Assembly: GCA_944321145.1 (NCBI GenBank)
Contig: CALUKF010000006.1
Span: 1-64,000 of the forward strand
Direction of reading: 5' to 3'
Origin: an uncultured Odoribacter sp.
Lineage (GTDB): Bacteria; Bacteroidota; Bacteroidia; Bacteroidales; Marinifilaceae
DNA length: 64,000 nucleotides
Shown here in pieces: positions 35,881-44,251 of this stretch (the stretch's first letter is position 1; each line of letters starts with the position of its first letter). A program made the position numbers and the translations under genes. The notes under the pieces are model-generated. The model saw only the letters and a program-made list of their open reading frames with translations. It did not search any database and had not been told where the DNA came from.

Positions 35881-38250
35881 TTATTTGTGAATAAATACTC
35901 TGAATTTACACGTAAACGCCCGCCCCGGCTTCTGCAACATGAAATTGTCATACAACTTCCGGTCAAACAAATTGTCACACTCCACCGCCACGCTATACCG
36001 CCCCTCGCCCCACGAATAATCTACCCCAACCGTATGCCGGTGCTGTGTCGGTATCCTTGACTTGCTCTCCAAACTCCCGTATCCCTCCCACGTCAAAAAG
36101 AACCAATGCACATACTGATAATAATACCCCACCTTCAACCTGTCTCCCCGGCAGAACACATTCCTCGCCGCATATCCCGTCTCCACATTCCCGAAAAGCC
36201 AAGGTTTGTTCGGCACCCGGTTCTTATACGTCACACTCGGTTTCCCCTCCTCATTGAGCCTCGTCATATTCCTTGCCCGCTCGTAACTCCCGTTCGCCGT
36301 CACCCACAACCGTTCTCCCCAACGGTAACCGACTTCCCCCTCTACCCCCGCCGTCGTCACATCCTGCTCGTTCCGGTACTGCACCGTCCCATCGCTCTCC
36401 GAAAGCACCGCGCGGATATAATCCTCTGTCTTCCGGAAAAAACCATTCACCTCATACGCCAAGGTGTGCCCCGTCTCCATCTTCCAATCCCCATACACCC
36501 CGCCATTCACATTATGGCTCGTCTCCGGACGCAACGCCAAATTGGCATACACCGTCACCCCATTCCCCAATAGCTCTCTCGCCATAGGCAACCGCACCGC
36601 ATGCTCATACGACCCCTTCACCGCCAACCCCATGCCGAAAGCATACCGCACCCCCAGCCCATACCCTGCATAATGCTTCGTCGCCCGCTCCGGCACCTCG
36701 TCCGAATTCGTAATCCACGACATATCCCGCTGCCGCACCTTCACATGATACACATAATCCTTCATAAAAACGCTCCCCGCCAACCGTTCCCCCAGCCATG
36801 CCCCGCTATATGAAATCCCCGTCACATGCTTTGCCAGCACATCATTCGAGGGCACAAACTCCTCATCCCGCTCGTCATACCTCCGATTGCCGCTTCGATG
36901 CAGCATATAATTCACATTCAACCGCTGCCCCGCCCCCACGGCATAATCCGCATTCACCCGCACTACCGTCAGCGGACGCACATAATGCCGTTCCTGCCGC
37001 GCCCCGCCCGTAATCTCATTCCGCGAAGTCCGCACATACGTCCCGTCCCAACGATACTTGCGGTAAGCCGTATCCACCGTCACCGACCGTTCCCACGTCT
37101 GCGACAACACCCCGTTCACCTGCAACCCCTCCGTAAGGAAATCCCTCCGGTTATACCGCACCCCCGCCTGCCACGTCTTCCCTCGCCGTTCCGCCATCCC
37201 ATACACAATCGACTGAATCGAACCGCTCTGCAACTCCTTTTCTTCCTGATTATATGAAACCGACACATACAGCGCATCCGCCCAAGGCTTCCGTTCTACT
37301 CCCGCCTCCGCCTCCGCCGAGAAAGACAAAAAACCGTCATGGAAACGCCTCACATCCTGAGCCGCATACCGCCCCGCCTCCTCATCCCACAACTCCACAT
37401 CCCGCATCACATAATCATTCCTCGAATAACTCACACCCGCCCCCGCCTTCACCACCAGCCCGCTTCTCGGAAACACATGCAACCCGTTTACATCCGCCAC
37501 ATGCGTATGGAAAGACCCCACGCTATAAGACGCATCCACATAATCCTCCTTCTCCCGCCTCGTCACCACATGCACTGCTCCACCCATCGCATCCGCCCCC
37601 AAATACGAAGGCACCACACCCTTATACACCTCAATCCGCTCCACCGTTCCCGCCGGCAACCTCCCCAACGTCATCCCTTCACCCCGCACATCCATCGGCA
37701 CCTCGTCTATAAAATACCGCACGGCATTCCCCGACATCCCGTTCAACGCCAAATCCGTCTCTGCCCCCAAGCCTCCTTCCGAGCGCACCCGCACCCCTGC
37801 CATCCGGTCTACCCAGTCATTCAAATCCACCACCTCCCCCATCCGCTCCTTCACTTCCAACACTTTCGCGGCATACCCCCCCTCACGCAACTGCCTTCCC
37901 CTGCCCTTCCCCCGCACCTCTGCAGCCGCCAAGCGCACCGTATCCTCCGCCAGCCGGAAATCCACGACAACCGCCTTTCCTTCAGCCCTCACCTCCTGCC
38001 TTGCCGCAACATACCCCACAGCCGAAGCCTCCAACACATACCGCCCCGCCGGCAAGCGCAACTCATACCGTCCCTCCGCATCCGCACCTGTTCCCACACC
38101 CGCATCTGCCACACGCACCGTCGCAAACCCTACGCCATGACCTGCCCCGTCCGTCACCCTTCCCGTGACCGACACTGCCTCCTGCCCCGCCGCAACAAGC
38201 GGCAACCACAGGAAAAGCCACAATCCTGTCCTAAAAACAAATTCTTTCAT
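35881..38250 (-). CDS. TonB-dependent receptor, probably for cobalamin (BtuB-like)
   Basis: 789 residues from the ATG giving MKEFVFRTGLWLFLWLPLVAAG. A carboxypeptidase-regulatory-like domain (about 30-110), the plug (DEVPMDVRGEGMTLGRLPAGTVERIEVYKG, quoted region partly variable) and a 22-strand-type barrel ending in phenylalanine-containing strands are recognisable. The cobalamin riboswitch directly upstream is the main evidence for a B12 or corrinoid substrate. It heads a two-gene unit with the DUF4374 lipoprotein. No STN domain is present, so FecR-type signalling is not expected. Confidence 0.85.
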   Translation of the reverse strand: MKEFVFRTGLWLFLWLPLVAAGQEAVSVTGRVTDGAGHGVGFATVRVADAGVGTGADAEGRYELRLPAGRYVLEASAVGYVAARQEVRAEGKAVVVDFRLAEDTVRLAAAEVRGKGRGRQLREGGYAAKVLEVKERMGEVVDLNDWVDRMAGVRVRSEGGLGAETDLALNGMSGNAVRYFIDEVPMDVRGEGMTLGRLPAGTVERIEVYKGVVPSYLGADAMGGAVHVVTRREKEDYVDASYSVGSFHTHVADVNGLHVFPRSGLVVKAGAGVSYSRNDYVMRDVELWDEEAGRYAAQDVRRFHDGFLSFSAEAEAGVERKPWADALYVSVSYNQEEKELQSGSIQSIVYGMAERRGKTWQAGVRYNRRDFLTEGLQVNGVLSQTWERSVTVDTAYRKYRWDGTYVRTSRNEITGGARQERHYVRPLTVVRVNADYAVGAGQRLNVNYMLHRSGNRRYDERDEEFVPSNDVLAKHVTGISYSGAWLGERLAGSVFMKDYVYHVKVRQRDMSWITNSDEVPERATKHYAGYGLGVRYAFGMGLAVKGSYEHAVRLPMARELLGNGVTVYANLALRPETSHNVNGGVYGDWKMETGHTLAYEVNGFFRKTEDYIRAVLSESDGTVQYRNEQDVTTAGVEGEVGYRWGERLWVTANGSYERARNMTRLNEEGKPSVTYKNRVPNKPWLFGNVETGYAARNVFCRGDRLKVGYYYQYVHWFFLTWEGYGSLESKSRIPTQHRHTVGVDYSWGEGRYSVAVECDNLFDRKLYDNFMLQKPGRAFTCKFRVFIHK

Positions 38251-38266
38251 ACATTTCAACGTTCGC

Positions 38267-38286
38267 GGCTTCAATCCTCGAAAGCC
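38267..38286 (-). promoter_or_regulatory. Expression-platform hairpin of the riboswitch
   Basis: Between the aptamer and the receptor start codon, GGCTTTC can pair with GAAGCC around a 7-base loop. No U-run follows, so control is more likely at translation initiation or through alternative pairing than by termination. Confidence 0.4.
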
Positions 38287-38298
38287 TTGATTCCTCTA

Positions 38299-38477
38299 CG
38301 GTATGGCAGGTCTTCTGACTCGCTCCGCCAACGGATGCCTTCCCGCTCCCAAACGAACAGTGGCAGAAGTCTTTCCGCTGGCTCCAATGGAGCACACAGC
38401 AACGGGCTTGTTCCGGATTCCCACCGGATTCCCTTTTCATTGCATGCCGCGAATGCCGGCACACAAAACCTATACCG
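38299..38477 (-). ncRNA. Cobalamin riboswitch aptamer
   Basis: Read on the minus strand, the element shows the conserved parts in order: closing helix P1 (CGGTAT at 38472-38477 with ATACCG at 38299-38304), a doubled GGGAATCCGGTG-like block around 38412-38433, the GCCACTG element at 38358-38364, the GGGAAGG segment, and the B12 box GAGTCAGAAGACCTGCC at 38305-38321. Adenosyl- or other cobalamin binding should lower expression of the downstream TonB receptor and DUF4374 genes. Confidence 0.93.
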
Positions 38478-38480
38478 CTA

Positions 38481-38488
38481 CAAAAGTA
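38481..38488 (-). promoter_or_regulatory. -7 box of the riboswitch transcript
   Basis: TACTTTTG on the minus strand lies immediately before the aptamer, placing the start site at its 5' edge. No TTG is seen at the usual 19-20 bases. Confidence 0.5.
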
Positions 38489-38563
38489 GCAATAATTTCC
38501 CAATCCCCCGCCATTTTCCTCCAAAAAAGTCACCGGGCAAGTATGCTATTCTGACAAATTGGC

Positions 38564-38571
38564 TATATTTG
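38564..38571 (+). promoter_or_regulatory. -7-like box immediately before cobB
   Basis: TATATTTG lies only four bases before the cobB ATG. If used as a promoter it would place the start site at or very near the start codon, giving a leaderless or nearly leaderless mRNA. No TTG at 19-20 bases supports it, so it may be coincidental. Confidence 0.25.
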
Positions 38572-38575
38572 CCGT

Positions 38576-39901
38576 ATGGAACAAAAAGTGCAATTTCTGA
38601 TTGGAGCGACAGCGTCGGGAAGCGGGAAGACGACGCTCACGCTGGGATTGTTGCGGGCTCTGCGCAAGAGGGAGCTGGTCGTGCAACCTTTCAAATGCGG
38701 TCCCGATTACTTAGACCCCAAGCACCACGAAGCGGCTGCGGGACGGGAGTCGTGCAACCTCGACACGTTCATGGCAACACCGGAGGAGGTGAAGGATGTA
38801 TATGCCCGTCGGGGCACCGGGGCAGATGCCTGCGTGACGGAGGGAGTCATGGGGCTCTTCGACGGGTTCGACGGCATGCGCGGAAGCAGCGCGGAAGTGG
38901 CAACACGGCTCGGCGTGCCGGTAGTGTTAGTGGTACCTGCCCGCTCGACGGCATACACGGTGGCTGCCACACTCTACGGCTTCAAACATTTCCGCCCGGA
39001 CGTACGCATCGGCGGGGTGATTTTCAACTTCGTAGGGTCGCCGTCGCATTATGCCTCGCTGGAACGCGCCTGTCGGGATGTCGGCGTGGAGGCGCTGGGT
39101 TATCTTCCCAAATGTGCGGAAATGGAAATACCCTCACGGCATTTGGGGCTAAACGTGGATATGGAATTTTGTTTTGAAGACTTTGCTGAGCGCATTGCCC
39201 GTCGGGTAGAGGAAACAGTGAACATAGGGCGCCTGCTCGAAGTCACAGCCTGCCCGTTTGAACCGGCGGAAGCAAGAAGCGTGGCAAAGCCGGGAAGCAA
39301 CCTGCGCATAGCCGTGGCACGCGACGAAGCATTCAATTTCATATATGCTGAGAATTTGCGGGCATTGGAGCGGGAAGGCAAAGTGACCTTCTTCAGCCCC
39401 CTGCATGACAAAGTGCTGCCGCCGGCGGATTTCGTATACCTGCCGGGGGGGTACCCCGAATTGCATCTGAAGGAACTCGCTTGCAACACAGCGATGCTCG
39501 GAAGCGTGCGCGAATACTGCGAGGGAGGCGGCAGAATGCTGGCAGAGTGCGGGGGGATGATGTACCTCTGTGAAGCCATCCGCGACCCGGAGGGGAAAGC
39601 CTATCCAATGTGTGGTTTCCTGCCCCGCGAAGCAAGCATGGAAGGGATGAAACTGCATCTGGGCTACCGCGAAGTCCGTGTGGGAGGGCAGGCATTCCGG
39701 GGGCATGAGTTCCATTACTCGCACATCGCTCCGGGAGATGCCCCCATCGAAACAATCGGCGAAACATGGAACGCCCGCGGCAAAAAGGCAGATACCTTTA
39801 TATATAGGAAAAAACGGACAGTGGCAAGCTACGTGCACTTCTACCGCGCGGGTGAGGGCTCGTTATTAGAGATAGCAAATGCAATAAACGGCAGCAATTA
39901 G
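38576..39901 (+). CDS. cobB: Cobyrinate a,c-diamide synthase (CbiA/CobB)
   Basis: 441 residues. The N-terminal dethiobiotin-synthetase-like ATPase domain has the P-loop ATASGSGKTTLTLGLL (about 10-25) and the segment FKCGPDYLDPKHHE. The C-terminal class I glutamine amidotransferase domain has PGGYPELH and the nucleophile cysteine in AECGGMMYL. It amidates the a and c side chains using glutamine and ATP. It diverges from the riboswitch unit and its 3' end overlaps cbiB by 36 bases in convergent orientation. Confidence 0.95.
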   Translation: MEQKVQFLIGATASGSGKTTLTLGLLRALRKRELVVQPFKCGPDYLDPKHHEAAAGRESCNLDTFMATPEEVKDVYARRGTGADACVTEGVMGLFDGFDGMRGSSAEVATRLGVPVVLVVPARSTAYTVAATLYGFKHFRPDVRIGGVIFNFVGSPSHYASLERACRDVGVEALGYLPKCAEMEIPSRHLGLNVDMEFCFEDFAERIARRVEETVNIGRLLEVTACPFEPAEARSVAKPGSNLRIAVARDEAFNFIYAENLRALEREGKVTFFSPLHDKVLPPADFVYLPGGYPELHLKELACNTAMLGSVREYCEGGGRMLAECGGMMYLCEAIRDPEGKAYPMCGFLPREASMEGMKLHLGYREVRVGGQAFRGHEFHYSHIAPGDAPIETIGETWNARGKKADTFIYRKKRTVASYVHFYRAGEGSLLEIANAINGSN

Positions 39902-40807
39902 CAGGACGGCAAGAAGGGAAACCCGTTCGTTGACGCAGACGGCACGGCGGTAATCAGCATACCCCACTTCGCGGTCGTGTTCACCGATATAAGGCTTCTC
40001 AACAAGCAAGCCATGGTAGACATGCGCCCCCCCGAAGCGGCAATCCAATATCCCTGCCATGGCAGACTCCGGGAAACCGGAATTAGGGCTGGCGTGCATA
40101 TAACAGTTGCGGAGGATAAAGCGGAAAAGCCCCCGGCGATAAGCGACACAAGCCATCAGCAACGCCGTAATGCGGGCAGGAAAGTAATTCAAAGCATCGT
40201 CGAGACGGGCAGCGCAGCAACCGAACCGGCGGTAACGCTCATCGCGATAACCAATCATCGAGTCAAGCGTATTGACCATCTTGTAAGCCATCATGGCAGG
40301 GAAACCGCCGATGGCATAGTAAAAAAGAGGCGCAACCACTCCATCGCTTAAGTTCTCAGCCATCGTTTCGAGGACTGCCGTATAAATCTCCCTGGGCGTC
40401 AACTCAGATGTGTCGCGCCCGACAATCCACGAAAGGCGCCGCCGCCCTGCCTCCAACCCCTCCGTGCGGAGGACTCGGATGACCTCCCCCCCCTCCTGTA
40501 TCAGGCTGCGATTTGCCAATCCATAGAATACAAACACCGTAGCCACCAACATATAACACCACTCCCCCCCCGCCGCCAATGCGCAATGGGCAATTCCCCA
40601 GCCCGCTGCCAGGACTGCCGCAGGATAACCGACGGCAACCGCCGCCCCTTTCCAGAAACGCCCCCGCCCCTTATTCCAATGCCGCTCCGCCCACGAAATC
40701 ATCTGCCCGAAAAGCACGACAGGGTGGGGTAACCGCCGAGGGTCGCCGAAAAGCCAATCCAACAAGAAGCCTGCCGCCAACGGAACCAATACCAACGCGA
40801 GCTCCAT
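39866..40807 (-). CDS. cbiB: Adenosylcobinamide-phosphate synthase (CbiB)
   Basis: 313 residues, an integral membrane protein starting with a hydrophobic segment and LLDWLFGDPRRLPHPVVLFG, the CbiB signature. NLSDGVVAPLFYYAIGG and MVNTLDSMIGYRDERY are further conserved blocks. It joins aminopropanol (or its phosphate) to cobyric acid. It starts three bases after cobD, consistent with their linked substrates, and overlaps cobB at its 3' end. Confidence 0.95.
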   Translation of the reverse strand: MELALVLVPLAAGFLLDWLFGDPRRLPHPVVLFGQMISWAERHWNKGRGRFWKGAAVAVGYPAAVLAAGWGIAHCALAAGGEWCYMLVATVFVFYGLANRSLIQEGGEVIRVLRTEGLEAGRRRLSWIVGRDTSELTPREIYTAVLETMAENLSDGVVAPLFYYAIGGFPAMMAYKMVNTLDSMIGYRDERYRRFGCCAARLDDALNYFPARITALLMACVAYRRGLFRFILRNCYMHASPNSGFPESAMAGILDCRFGGAHVYHGLLVEKPYIGEHDREVGYADYRRAVCVNERVSLLAVLLIAAVYCICYL

Positions 40808-40810
40808 CGG

Positions 40811-41842
40811 TTAAACAGATTTTGATAAGACACGTGCAGCAGCCCGGAGCCCCTCGATGAGCCACTCATTTTTCTCATCCTCCAAAGTATTGACGCGGAA
40901 ATAATGCTTGCCCACCCCCCGGAAATTTGAAGCATCCCGCACCAGCACCCCATGCTCCTTCAACAGGTATTGCTTCAGCCGCGCCGAATCGAAATCCGTC
41001 TCCGTCAGGAAGAACGACGTGTGGGACGGACGGGGTCGGAAACCCGGAATACTGCCCACCTGCTCCGAAAACCGTTGCTGCCGCTCCAAAAGCAACCGCG
41101 CATCCGGCAACCCCTCCTCCCCGTGCCGGAGCAGATACTGTCCCGCCGCTATCGCCAAAGCATTCACCGACCAAGGCAGGCTGAAACGCCCCAGCCGCTT
41201 TATCAACCCCTCATTGCCCAACACATACCCCAAACGCAAACCCGGAATGGCATAACACTTCGTCATCGAGCAAACCACCAAAAGGTTTTCGCACTCCCCC
41301 AAAAGCGGGATGGCAGACTCCGCCTCCGGGGCAAAGCGGATAAAAGACTCATCCACCACGACCACCCGCTCCGGATTGTCCAGCAACAGCGCACGGATTT
41401 CCCTTGCCTTCCAGACGCGCCCGTCCGGATTGTTCGGGTTGCAGACAAACAGCAAATCCCCCCCCGCAGGCACCACCGGCTGTTCCCACAAAGGCACAAA
41501 CTCCAGCTCATGCCCGTACATCCGGCACGCATCCTCATACTCCGTAAAAGAAGGCACCGGCAAAACCGTCCTTCCCCCCGCAAACGCATGGGCAATAAGA
41601 TAAAACAACTCCGTAGCCCCGTTCCCTGCCAGCACATTCTCCGGCAGCACCCCGTGGTAAAAAGCCGCTGCCTCCCGGAAAGCCCCCGCATCTGGCTCCG
41701 GATAATGCCCGATGGCACCCAAATGCCCCTTCAAATAACCCAGCAACCCCTCCATATCAGCCCCATACCACACATTCGTCGAGAAATTCGCCCTCACCTC
41801 ATACCCCGACCGGTACAAATCGTCTCCATGCCCATGTATCAT
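40811..41842 (-). CDS. cobD: L-threonine-O-3-phosphate decarboxylase (CobD-like)
   Basis: 343 residues of the fold-type I aminotransferase family. The N-terminal HGHGDDL and NFSTNVW segments, LPVPSFTEYEDAC, NPNNPDGR, and the probable PLP lysine in CSMTKCYAIPGLRLGY are visible. It makes (R)-1-amino-2-propanol phosphate for the nucleotide loop, used by CbiB, whose gene follows. HisC-like aminotransferases are the main alternative, but the B12 context decides. Confidence 0.92.
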   Translation of the reverse strand: MIHGHGDDLYRSGYEVRANFSTNVWYGADMEGLLGYLKGHLGAIGHYPEPDAGAFREAAAFYHGVLPENVLAGNGATELFYLIAHAFAGGRTVLPVPSFTEYEDACRMYGHELEFVPLWEQPVVPAGGDLLFVCNPNNPDGRVWKAREIRALLLDNPERVVVVDESFIRFAPEAESAIPLLGECENLLVVCSMTKCYAIPGLRLGYVLGNEGLIKRLGRFSLPWSVNALAIAAGQYLLRHGEEGLPDARLLLERQQRFSEQVGSIPGFRPRPSHTSFFLTETDFDSARLKQYLLKEHGVLVRDASNFRGVGKHYFRVNTLEDEKNEWLIEGLRAAARVLSKSV

Positions 41843-41853
41843 AACAACCTCCT

Positions 41854-43335
41854 TTACTCTTTCAACGTCCTATATATATAATCCATATCCAAAGCCTCCC
41901 GCACCCGTTCTGCCAACAAATCATATTGCTGCTCCTTATATTCTGCATACGTGCGTTCCGGGCTCAATCCGCCCCCCTCCCCGACAGCCAACTCGTCCAG
42001 CACCGCCCGGTTATCCAATATCCCGTGCATATAAGTCCCCCAGCACCGCTCGTCACGCCAACACCCCTCCGTCCCCCCGTCCGCCAGCACATTCAAAGGC
42101 TCCACCACCCCATCCCCCTCCACGCGCGTCTCCCCCATGTGGATCTGGTACCCCCGGCACCCCCACGCCGCATTTCCCCGGAACAGGAAATCACTCTGGC
42201 ACACCACCTTCTCCCTCCCCATCACCGTCACCACCGGCAGCAGCCCGATTCCCTCCACCGACTCCCGGCTCCCCTCCACATGCAACGGGTCTTCCACCCG
42301 CAACCCCAACATCTGGTACCCCCCGCAAATCCCCACGACCCGCTTCCCCCGCCGGTACGCCTCCCGCACAAGCTCCGCCGTCCCCCTCCGCTGCAAATAC
42401 TCCAAATCCCCAATCGTATTCTTCGTCCCCGGCAAAACCACCACATCCGCAGCCTCCAGCCCCTCTGCCTCATCCGTATAATACACATGGAAACGCCCGT
42501 CAAACTCCAGCGCATCGAAATCCGTAAAATTCGAAATATGCTGCAGCGGCACAACCGCCACATTCACCTTTTCCCTCCGCGGGCGCCTCTCCTTCTGCGC
42601 CAACGACATCGAATCCTCCTCCGGGATATGCACATCCCGCAACGCAGGCACAACCCCCACCACCGGCACCCCCGTCAGCTTCTCCATCATCCTCCTCCCC
42701 TCCTCAAAAAGCGATACATCCCCCCGGAACTTATTAACAATCACCCCCCTCAACAACCTCCTCTGCCTCTCCGGCAAAAGCATAACCGACCCGTACACCG
42801 CCGCAAACACCCCTCCCCGCTCAATATCCGCCACCAAAAACGTCCTCGCGTCCGCCGCCTCCGCCATCCGCATATTCGTAATATCCCGCTCCCTCAAATT
42901 CAGCTCCGAAATACTCCCCGCCCCCTCCAGCACCACCGGGCTATACCGCTCCTCCAGCCGGCGGTAAGCCGCCAACGCTCTCTCCCACAGCCCCTCCTTA
43001 TTCTCCTTCCGGAAATAATCCTGTGCCGACATATTCCCCGCCGGCTTCCCCTCCACCACCACCTGTGACACCGAATCACCCACCGGCTTCAACAACACCG
43101 GGTTCATATCCGTATCCGGCACAATCCCGCATGCCTCCGCCTGCACCGCCTGCGCCCTCCCAATCTCCCCGCCCCCCGGCGTCGAATACGAATTAAGTGC
43201 CATATTCTGCGACTTAAAAGGCGCAGGCGCATACCCGTCCTGCTTGAAAATCCTGCACAACCCCGTGCACAACAGGCTCTTCCCCACATCCGACCCCGTG
43301 CCCACCAACATAATCGGTCTCAATCTTTCCATCAC
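41854..43335 (-). CDS. cobQ: Cobyric acid synthase (CbiP/CobQ)
   Basis: 493 residues. The P-loop GTGSDVGKSLLCTGL (about 12-26), FKSQNMALNS and the C-terminal amidotransferase motif GICGGYQMLG with the cysteine nucleophile are diagnostic. It amidates side chains b, d, e and g of the corrin ring. Its ATG overlaps the stop of the adenosyltransferase gene by four bases. Confidence 0.95.
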   Translation of the reverse strand: MMERLRPIMLVGTGSDVGKSLLCTGLCRIFKQDGYAPAPFKSQNMALNSYSTPGGGEIGRAQAVQAEACGIVPDTDMNPVLLKPVGDSVSQVVVEGKPAGNMSAQDYFRKENKEGLWERALAAYRRLEERYSPVVLEGAGSISELNLRERDITNMRMAEAADARTFLVADIERGGVFAAVYGSVMLLPERQRRLLRGVIVNKFRGDVSLFEEGRRMMEKLTGVPVVGVVPALRDVHIPEEDSMSLAQKERRPRREKVNVAVVPLQHISNFTDFDALEFDGRFHVYYTDEAEGLEAADVVVLPGTKNTIGDLEYLQRRGTAELVREAYRRGKRVVGICGGYQMLGLRVEDPLHVEGSRESVEGIGLLPVVTVMGREKVVCQSDFLFRGNAAWGCRGYQIHMGETRVEGDGVVEPLNVLADGGTEGCWRDERCWGTYMHGILDNRAVLDELAVGEGGGLSPERTYAEYKEQQYDLLAERVREALDMDYIYRTLKE

Positions 43336-43901
43336 ATTCCTTTTTTATATAAAAAATCCTTCCACCGCTCCTCCTCCCCTCCCCCCTTCGCCACCTCGCA
43401 ACGCGCCATCACAAACAACAAATCCGACAACCTGTTCACAAACCTCAGCACCACCCCCGGCACCTCGTCCTCCCTGTTCAGCGTCCACAACCTCCTCTCC
43501 GCCCTTCTCGCCACCGTCCTCGCCACATGGCACTGCGCTGCCGCCACCCCTCCTCCCGGCAACACAAAACATCCCGACGGCTGCCCCATTTCCCTCTCCA
43601 GCCGGTCAATCTCCCTCTCGCACCACACATCCAGCCCCTCATCCAGCACATTCGGATTCCTCCCCCGCAACTCCGCCGGCGTAGCCACCTGCGACATCAC
43701 CGCCATCAAAGCCTCCTGCACCCGCTTCAGCATCCCCTGCCACTCATGCCCATCCCCCAGCAGCGCCCTTAGCAATCCAATGTGCGCGTTCAGCTCATCC
43801 AACGCCCCGTTCGTTTCAATCCTCACATCATCCTTCTCCACCCGTCCTCCCCCATGGATGCCCGTCCGTCCCCCGTCACCGCTTCGTGTATATATCCTCA
43901 T
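43332..43901 (-). CDS. ATP:cob(I)alamin adenosyltransferase, PduO type
   Basis: 189 residues from the ATG giving MRIYTRSGDGGRTGIHGG, which has AAAGG at eight bases; an ATG two codons earlier is also possible. YTRSGDGGRTG is the ATP-binding N-terminus of PduO enzymes, and the C-terminal NRLSDLLFVMAR helix supports the family. It adds the adenosyl group to cobalt. The longer reading runs through the promoter and into array C and is discarded. First gene of the cobQ-cobD-cbiB unit. Confidence 0.93.
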   Translation of the reverse strand: MRIYTRSGDGGRTGIHGGGRVEKDDVRIETNGALDELNAHIGLLRALLGDGHEWQGMLKRVQEALMAVMSQVATPAELRGRNPNVLDEGLDVWCEREIDRLEREMGQPSGCFVLPGGGVAAAQCHVARTVARRAERRLWTLNREDEVPGVVLRFVNRLSDLLFVMARCEVAKGGGEEERWKDFLYKKGM

Positions 43902-43945
43902 AGCCATAACCTTTAAAACATCATTCATTACTATTCCATCGCTTG

Positions 43946-43976
43946 CAAAAATACAAAAATCCCCCCAACAATCCAA
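43946..43976 (-). promoter_or_regulatory. Promoter of the adenosyltransferase-cobQ-cobD-cbiB unit
   Basis: On the minus strand, TTG (43974-43976), 20 bases and TATTTTTG (43946-43953) match the consensus. The leader of about 40 bases is too short to hold a cobalamin riboswitch. Confidence 0.65.
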
Positions 43977-44000
43977 CCTCCTCCCCTGAAATATATCACA

Positions 44001-44143
44001 TAAGTTGCTCCTACGTTCCTCCTTGTCTCCCACAAGGTTACCCGTAGGTTCCCATAAGGTTGCCATATCCTCAGATATGGGAAGTATATGGCAACCTTGT
44101 GGCAATCTTGTGGGAAACTATGCTTAAACTATGAGCAAAAGCG
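44001..44143. repeat. 11-bp phased palindromic array C
   Basis: Thirteen 11-bp units between two divergent promoters. Left units are AAGGTT- or TAGGTT-like (TAGGTTCCCAT at 44045). Right units are TGGCAA- or TGGGAA-like (TGGCAATCTTG at 44100). AAGGTTGCCATAT (44056-44068) pairs exactly with ATATGGCAACCTT (44086-44098), and CCCACAAG (44029-44036) with CTTGTGGG further out. The centre also forms a compact CCATAT/ATATGG hairpin. It is not coding. Confidence 0.78.
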
Positions 44144-44182
44144 GATGGAAAATTTTATTGAAATTTTTCTGGATAAAATATT

Positions 44183-44212
44183 TTGACCAAACAAATACAT
44201 TATTTATATTTG
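44183..44212 (+). promoter_or_regulatory. Promoter of the DUF6266-like pair
   Basis: TTG (44183-44185), exactly 19 bases and TATATTTG (44205-44212) form a near-perfect Bacteroidota promoter. It shows that the in-frame codons upstream of 44252 are not translated. Confidence 0.75.
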
Positions 44213-44251
44213 TACCAAATAACTTTGAGTTGTACGCAAAAACAAATAAAA

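Noticed and set aside
37339..39177. 612-codon plus-strand open frame spanning the TonB receptor, riboswitch and cobB
   Set aside because: It is antisense to a clear receptor gene and runs through the riboswitch. It is rich in His, Pro and Arg, as expected from reading a C-rich antisense strand. No domain is recognisable.
41926..43068. 380-codon plus-strand open frame opposite cobQ
   Set aside because: Antisense shadow with extreme Pro/His/Arg content. cobQ has all family motifs.
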